Assembly (NCBI RefSeq): GCF_020809045.1
Contig: NZ_CP078079.1
Coordinates: 2,976,001-3,040,000 of the forward strand
From: Pseudarthrobacter sp. L1SW
Lineage (GTDB): Bacteria > Actinomycetota > Actinomycetes > Actinomycetales > Micrococcaceae
Length of the DNA: 64,000 bases
Reading direction: 5' to 3'
The position numbers and the translations under genes are program-made. Of the stretch, positions 60,286 to 64,000 are shown piece by piece (positions within the stretch are counted from its first letter, which is position 1; each line of letters opens with the position of its first letter). Below the pieces are notes generated by a model. It saw only the letters and a program-made list of their open reading frames with translations. It made no database searches and was not told where the DNA came from.

Positions 60286-60711
60286 ATGACTGACATGTTC
60301 CTCGAGAAGTTCCGTGCGCTTGTTCCGAAGTATCTCGAGGATGAATGGCAGGAAGAGGACGGGCTGTCCCCCGAAGAGCTGGACAAGGCCCTGGCCGACC
60401 ACCAGTTCCAGATTCCCCTGGTCCTCCGCGAGTTCTACCTGGCCCTTGGTGGCTGCGAGGACCTGATGGAGGCCTACCACTACTTCTGGGATCCGGACGA
60501 GCTCGAAGTCGACGACGAGGGCTTCCTGATGTTCCTCGAGGACGAGGAAGAGGAGTACACCTGGGGCTTCCGCGTAGGCGATCTCAGTGTCCCGGACCCC
60601 ATCGTGTACCGGCGCAACAACGCCCGCGGCCAGTGGAAGTCCGAGGAAGGCACCTTCTCGGAGTTCGTGTTCGACATGTTCGAATGGGCCTTCGAGGACG
60701 ACGAAGACTAG
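60286..60711 (+). CDS. Small acidic SUKH/SMI1-KNR4-like protein
   Basis: The 141-residue, very acidic protein resembles the SUKH superfamily. It has LSPEELDKALADHQFQIPLVLREFYLALGG at about 22-51, like the N-terminal helices of SMI1/KNR4 proteins, then alternating short strands with many Asp/Glu. Many SUKH members are immunity proteins, but stand-alone housekeeping roles also exist, and no toxin gene is visible here. TAGGAT at 60273-60278 lies seven bases before the ATG. The family call is by pattern only. Confidence 0.5.
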   Translation: MTDMFLEKFRALVPKYLEDEWQEEDGLSPEELDKALADHQFQIPLVLREFYLALGGCEDLMEAYHYFWDPDELEVDDEGFLMFLEDEEEEYTWGFRVGDLSVPDPIVYRRNNARGQWKSEEGTFSEFVFDMFEWAFEDDED

Positions 60712-60771
60712 GGTTCCCCTGTTCATCTCGTTCCTTCTGCCCGGAATGCGTAGTTTTTAGGGCTGGATCCG

Positions 60772-60795
60772 CCTCGGGCCCTTGGATTCCCGAGG
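60772..60795. terminator. Small terminator hairpin
   Basis: A 7-bp stem (60772-60778 with 60789-60795) lies between the convergent SUKH-like and AbiEi/DUF559-like genes. Confidence 0.55.
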
Positions 60796-60821
60796 TCAGG
60801 CAGCTTTGACTCAGCCATAAG

Positions 60822-61727
60822 CTACGCAAATAGGCCAAAGTTGCCGACGGAATTGCCACGAAACTGACCGCTTTGCCATAGCTTCAGCACTGCCTGGACT
60901 TCAGCCACCATTGCTTCCGGCGAGTGAACGACGTCGTCATAGTAGTAACGCAGGACGAGATAGCCATCGACGATGCTCCGGTTGTTGCGCCGCTGGTCCC
61001 GCTTCACGGAACGCGGTTCAAAATGAGTGGACCCGTCGCGCTCGACCACAAGGCATTCCTCCACGAGGAAGTCCACTTCGCCCACTCCGGGAATGAAGAC
61101 GTGCCTCCGCACCCGAAGCCCGGCTTTCGCGAAATGAGCGTTGGCCAGGACTTCAAGCACCGAGTCTGCTCTGGGAATCACCAAATCCAGTACCGACCGC
61201 GCTTTGCCGTTCCGGCGACCCTGGCATTTTGCGAACAGGAAGTCCAGGGAGATACTTCCGCTGCCCACGGCCGACTGCACCATGACCAGAGCATCGGGCC
61301 CAGGAAGGCAGTGAAGGGCGTGAAGCAGGACATCGGCCAGCCCAACAACGGGCAGCCACGCATGCTTTGGATGCCTGGGCCGGCCATGGTCCTTTACCCC
61401 TGCCGTCTTACTCGGGTGACTGCGGCAGACATGAACGGTTGTAACACTGTTGAGCGTCCAGAGCCCGTACACCGGCGCCGCGGAGAGGCAGGTCAGTCTG
61501 CCGCCAGCAGCCAGGGCCGTGGCCATGGCGTCCTGGCGAGGCAGCCCGTAGACGCCCCGCCGAACTTTGACAAGTACGCCCAACCCAACAACCTGGCTGA
61601 CCATCGTGCGAGAGAAACCCGCCCTCTTCAGCTGCAGTGCACGGGCAGCTCCTCCGTGCCGAATCATGTAGTCATTGATGTCCACCAGAACAGCGTGTTG
61701 CCGCCTGGAACGCTCCGCGAGCCGCAC
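60822..61727 (-). CDS. AbiEi-like wHTH plus DUF559 nuclease-fold protein
   Basis: The 301-residue protein joins an N-terminal AbiEi-type helix-turn-helix (RHGGAARALQLKRAGFSRTM and KVRRGVYGL) to a C-terminal DUF559/Vsr-like endonuclease fold. The latter has GVGEVDFLVE, VVERDGSTHFEP and RDQRRNNRSIVDGYLVLRY, giving D, E-x-D and R residues in the usual places. Such proteins are widespread in actinobacteria with unknown roles. The GTG at 61727, with CATAGT five bases upstream, is one start; an ATG at 61667 is an alternative. Short repeats flank the gene. Confidence 0.6.
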   Translation of the reverse strand: MRLAERSRRQHAVLVDINDYMIRHGGAARALQLKRAGFSRTMVSQVVGLGVLVKVRRGVYGLPRQDAMATALAAGGRLTCLSAAPVYGLWTLNSVTTVHVCRSHPSKTAGVKDHGRPRHPKHAWLPVVGLADVLLHALHCLPGPDALVMVQSAVGSGSISLDFLFAKCQGRRNGKARSVLDLVIPRADSVLEVLANAHFAKAGLRVRRHVFIPGVGEVDFLVEECLVVERDGSTHFEPRSVKRDQRRNNRSIVDGYLVLRYYYDDVVHSPEAMVAEVQAVLKLWQSGQFRGNSVGNFGLFA

Positions 61728-62001
61728 TTACGACTATGTGGACAACATGTCAGCGGGTTTGATCCCCGGCCTGCACCGGAATGCGTGATTTTTGACCACC
61801 GCCGCCTGCGCCTGCCCCGCAGTCATCCGGGCCATCCGGAGCCCAACACTCATAAGTGGCGCATTCCGGTCAGCCCCCGTCTTAGCCGGCGAAAAGTCTG
61901 TGACAGAAGAGGTAACAAGCTACTTGCGCTCTATGACAAAGCTGTCATAGACTATTCACGGATCCGCTAAACGCCTCCGGCGGGTCTGATGCGAACGGAG
62001 A

Positions 62002-62059
62002 GACAGCCTCGGTTCAAAGCAACGTATGACTCGTATCGTTGCCGAGAACCGGGGCTGTC
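62002..62059. repeat. Long hairpin in intergenic region
   Basis: A 14-bp outer stem (62002-62015 with 62046-62059, one mismatch) encloses a 6-bp inner stem (62019-62024 with 62037-62042). It could be part of a non-coding RNA or a repeat element. Confidence 0.65.
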
Positions 62060-62088
62060 CCGTTTAACGCCAACCCATCGATTGCTCC

Positions 62089-62134
62089 ACACCGGTCGTT
62101 ATGGCGGGCCAAAAGGGCAGGTGCGGAGCAATCG
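62089..62134. repeat. 15-bp inverted repeat in intergenic region
   Basis: Arms at 62089-62103 and 62120-62134 match at 14 of 15 positions around a 16-base loop. It follows the previous hairpin by 29 bases. Confidence 0.65.
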
Positions 62135-62144
62135 ACGCAAAGAA

Positions 62145-62172
62145 GAAGCCCGGCACCGTGGGGCCGGGCTTC
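62145..62172 (-). terminator. Intrinsic terminator of the prenyl synthase operon
   Basis: A 10-bp GC-rich stem (62145-62154 with 62163-62172) is followed on the minus strand by TTCTTTG. Confidence 0.8.
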
Positions 62173-62188
62173 CGTGCAAGATCCAGGG

Positions 62189-63289
62189 CTAGCTGGCGCG
62201 GTCCACCACGGCCAGCGCGAAGTTGGACAGGGAGTCCTTGACTACGCCCTCGGGCAGGGGGGCGAGCGCGGCGATGGCTTCATCAGCCCACCGGCGGGCA
62301 ACCACCCACGACTCTGCCGTGACGGGGTGTTCGCGCAGTCCGGCAACGGCCTCGGCAAGCGCCTCATCGGAGGTCAGGTCGCCGTCAATGAGCTGGAGAA
62401 GTCCGACGGCGGACTGGTCACCGTCCGCGGCAGCCTTGCGCAGGAGCAGGACCGGCAGGGTGGGCACGCCTTCGCGCAGATCAGTGCCCGGGGATTTGCC
62501 GGACTTCACCTTGATGCCGGTGACATCAATAACATCGTCCGCAAGCTGGAAAGCAACTCCCACCTTTTCTCCGTACTCCACCAGGACGGGCTCGAAGGCG
62601 GGATCGGCTTCGGCGAAGATGGCGCCCAGCTGCCCGGACGCCGCCACCAGCGAACCGGTCTTGTCAGCAATGACGGAAAGGTAGTGCTCAATCGGATCTT
62701 CGTCAGGGCGCGGGCCCACGGTCTCATGCAGTTGGCCCAGGCACAGCCGTTCGAACGTGCGCGCCTGAATGCCAAGGGCACGGGAGCCAAGCTCGGACAC
62801 CAGGATCGAGGCCCGGGCGAAGATCAGGTCCCCGGTGAGGACGGCCACCGAGTTGCCCCACACCTCGTGCGCCGTGGGCGCTCCGCGGCGGAATGGGGCG
62901 GAGTCCATGACGTCGTCATGGTACAGGGTGGCCAGGTGCGTCAGTTCAACCACGACGGCGGCCTGCACCACCGCGGGCAGCGAAGCATCGCCAAGGTGGG
63001 CGCACAGCAGGGTCAACAGGGGCCGGATCCGCTTGCCGCCGGCTTCCACCAGGTGCCGCGACGTCGCATCAGCCAGGGGGTCCGAGTTGGCGATCGCTTC
63101 GCGGAGCTTTTTCTCCACCCGGGCCAGGTTGGTGGTGATGGCCGGGCCCAGCTCGGGGTCCCCGGCGATGGCGGCGAAGCCCGCAGGCAGCTGCAAACCC
63201 GTCGCGATGGCGGTGGTGTTAAGGCTGGGTTCGGAGCCCGGCAGGCCGTGTCCGGCGTGCGTCCAGCTGTGGTCTGCGGCGTTGGTCAC
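62189..63289 (-). CDS. Polyprenyl diphosphate synthase
   Basis: The 366-residue E-type prenyltransferase extends allylic diphosphate with isopentenyl diphosphate. It has GGKRIRPLLTLL, the first Asp-rich motif YHDDVMDSAPFRRG and the second QLADDVIDVTG. The product is probably the menaquinone side chain; genus-typical MK-9(H2) would need a nonaprenyl product, but chain length cannot be read reliably. The GTG at 63289 overlaps the end of the reductase gene by four bases (GTGA), so both are expressed together. Confidence 0.9.
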   Translation of the reverse strand: MTNAADHSWTHAGHGLPGSEPSLNTTAIATGLQLPAGFAAIAGDPELGPAITTNLARVEKKLREAIANSDPLADATSRHLVEAGGKRIRPLLTLLCAHLGDASLPAVVQAAVVVELTHLATLYHDDVMDSAPFRRGAPTAHEVWGNSVAVLTGDLIFARASILVSELGSRALGIQARTFERLCLGQLHETVGPRPDEDPIEHYLSVIADKTGSLVAASGQLGAIFAEADPAFEPVLVEYGEKVGVAFQLADDVIDVTGIKVKSGKSPGTDLREGVPTLPVLLLRKAAADGDQSAVGLLQLIDGDLTSDEALAEAVAGLREHPVTAESWVVARRWADEAIAALAPLPEGVVKDSLSNFALAVVDRAS

Positions 63290-64000
63290 GGGTTAACCCT
63301 AACTTTTTGTAGCGGATACCGCTGATTGGAGTCTGCCGGGGCGGGCGATGTATTGGTTGTTGCCGGAACCAGCGATTCCAGGACGCGGATCACCCGGTCC
63401 TCAAAACCGCGCGCGGACGGGTCCGTGAGGTTGGCAAGGAGCCGCACCACGAACCGCATCAGCACCGGGATTGGCATGCCTGTCCGCAGCGCGAGCTTCA
63501 TGACAGCCGGCTTGCCGATCAGCGCGGCAAAGGCCCGGCCGAGCGTGAAGTGCGAGCCCCACTGGTCCCGCACATAGTCCGCGTACCGCGCAAGGTGCGC
63601 GTCGGCGTCGTACGTTCCGCCCGAAGAAGCCGAGCGCGAGGAGGCGTCGACCAAGAACTCGGCGGCGAAGCGCGCGGACTCCATGGCGTAGGAGATGCCC
63701 TCGCCGTTGAATGGGGAGACCATGCCGCCGGCGTCGCCCAGGAGGAGCAGGCCGGGCGAGTAGTGCGGGGTGCGGTTGAAGCCCATGGGCAGGGCGGCGC
63801 CCCGGATTTCGCCCACCTGGTTCTCCGGTGTGAAGCCCCAGTCAGCGGGCATTCCGGCGGTCCATTCGCGCAGGACCTGCTTGTAGTCCAGCTTGCCGAA
63901 TTCCTTCGAGGAGTTCAGGATGCCAAGGCCCACGTTCGAGGTGCGGTCCCCCACGCCGAACACCCAGCCGTAGCCGGGCAGGAGCTTGCCGTCGCGGCCG
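63286..64000 (-). CDS. Geranylgeranyl-reductase-family flavoprotein, 5' truncated by window edge
   Basis: The frame is open to the window end, so this is the C-terminal part of a longer protein. Visible are GYGWVFGVG near the edge, ALPMGFNRTPHYSPGLLLLG, and the FAD site GDAGGMVSPFNGEGISYAMESARFAAEF. The family reduces isoprenoid double bonds, and MenJ in Mycobacterium reduces one bond of the menaquinone tail. Coupling with the prenyl synthase supports a quinone-tail role. The stop codon is TGA at 63288-63286, overlapping the synthase start. Confidence 0.88.
   Translation of the reverse strand, partial: GRDGKLLPGYGWVFGVGDRTSNVGLGILNSSKEFGKLDYKQVLREWTAGMPADWGFTPENQVGEIRGAALPMGFNRTPHYSPGLLLLGDAGGMVSPFNGEGISYAMESARFAAEFLVDASSRSASSGGTYDADAHLARYADYVRDQWGSHFTLGRAFAALIGKPAVMKLALRTGMPIPVLMRFVVRLLANLTDPSARGFEDRVIRVLESLVPATTNTSPAPADSNQRYPLQKVRVNP

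Larger units (their letters stand above)
61728..62188. other. 461-base gene-free structured region
   Basis: No gene is visible here; hand counting one 60-base line gives 50% GC. An 11-base inverted repeat (ACCGGAATGCG) lies at 61775-61785 with 61860-61870, and CTATGACA-AAGC-TGTCATAG lies at 61931-61950. Two long hairpins follow at 62002-62059 and 62089-62134. The last hairpin (62145-62172) is the terminator of the prenyl synthase gene. Confidence 0.7.

Noticed and set aside
1..64000. CRISPR array, prophage or biosynthetic megacluster
   Set aside because: No repeat-spacer series, cas genes, phage structural genes, PKS or NRPS were seen.

Overview
This 64 kb, high-GC window looks like chromosomal DNA of a Micrococcaceae actinobacterium, most likely Arthrobacter, Pseudarthrobacter or a close relative. 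The support is the coding bias (hand counts of sampled lines give about 68% GC), the gene content (FprA-type ferredoxin-NADP reductases, Fur-type regulator plus catalase, CYTH/CHAD, DUF1206, and an APS-reductase sulfate pathway with ferredoxin-type sulfite reductase), many apparently leaderless start sites, and a prenyl synthase next to a geranylgeranyl-reductase-type flavoprotein. I see no phage, IS transposase, CRISPR array, rRNA or replication origin. The species is inferred, not demonstrated.

Layout. 0-6.9 kb: truncated AlkA-like glycosylase, acyl-CoA synthetase, ABM-domain protein, thioredoxin, 4HBT-like thioesterase, K+ channel, secreted LysM protein with a long leader, CBS-domain protein. 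7.0-9.8 kb: a translationally coupled pair with lower GC (adenylate-forming enzyme plus Acg/nitroreductase-like protein). 10-16.4 kb: tRNA-Tyr, YajQ-like protein, htpX, MFS exporter, Fur-type regulator and catalase, DUF2461 protein. 16.4-22.4 kb: an NMT1/SsuA-type ABC importer with two permeases, a TetR regulator, an APC amino-acid permease. 22.5-27.0 kb: DUF779, alcohol dehydrogenase and aldehyde dehydrogenase downstream of a GAF regulator. 27.2-32.2 kb: ferredoxin reductase, topoisomerase IB, RarD, type II NADH dehydrogenase. 32.2-36.8 kb: gabT, an aminobutyraldehyde-type dehydrogenase and a divergent PucR regulator. 36.8-45.2 kb: CYTH/CHAD protein, CynX-type MFS plus GntR, AI-2E-type permease, small membrane or hypothetical proteins, an apparent fusion ending in an SRPBCC domain. 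45.3-59.5 kb: a sulfur block. 59.6-64 kb: TRIC-type membrane protein, SUKH-like small protein, AbiEi/DUF559-like protein, structured intergenic DNA, polyprenyl synthase and the start of a geranylgeranyl reductase gene.

The sulfur block is the most coherent module. It contains a second ferredoxin reductase, the siroheme synthase cysG, a sulfonate-type ABC importer, and sirA-cysH-cysD-cysN, whose genes overlap by 1-4 bases, with sirohydrochlorin chelatase beside it. Sulfate would be activated to APS (CysDN), reduced to sulfite by a 4Fe-4S APS reductase (CysH), and then to sulfide by siroheme sulfite reductase (SirA). CysG and the chelatase supply siroheme, and the adjacent ferredoxin reductase plausibly supplies electrons. 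The promoters of sirA, cysG and the sulfonate binding protein share leaderless geometry and an upstream GTGAC-N4-CGTT element, suggesting one regulon.

No single novel system is proven here. The best candidates for new biology are the 7.0-9.8 kb enzyme pair, the shared sulfur-promoter element, the repeat-flanked nuclease-like gene at 60.8-61.7 kb, and the structured intergenic DNA at 62.0-62.13 kb.
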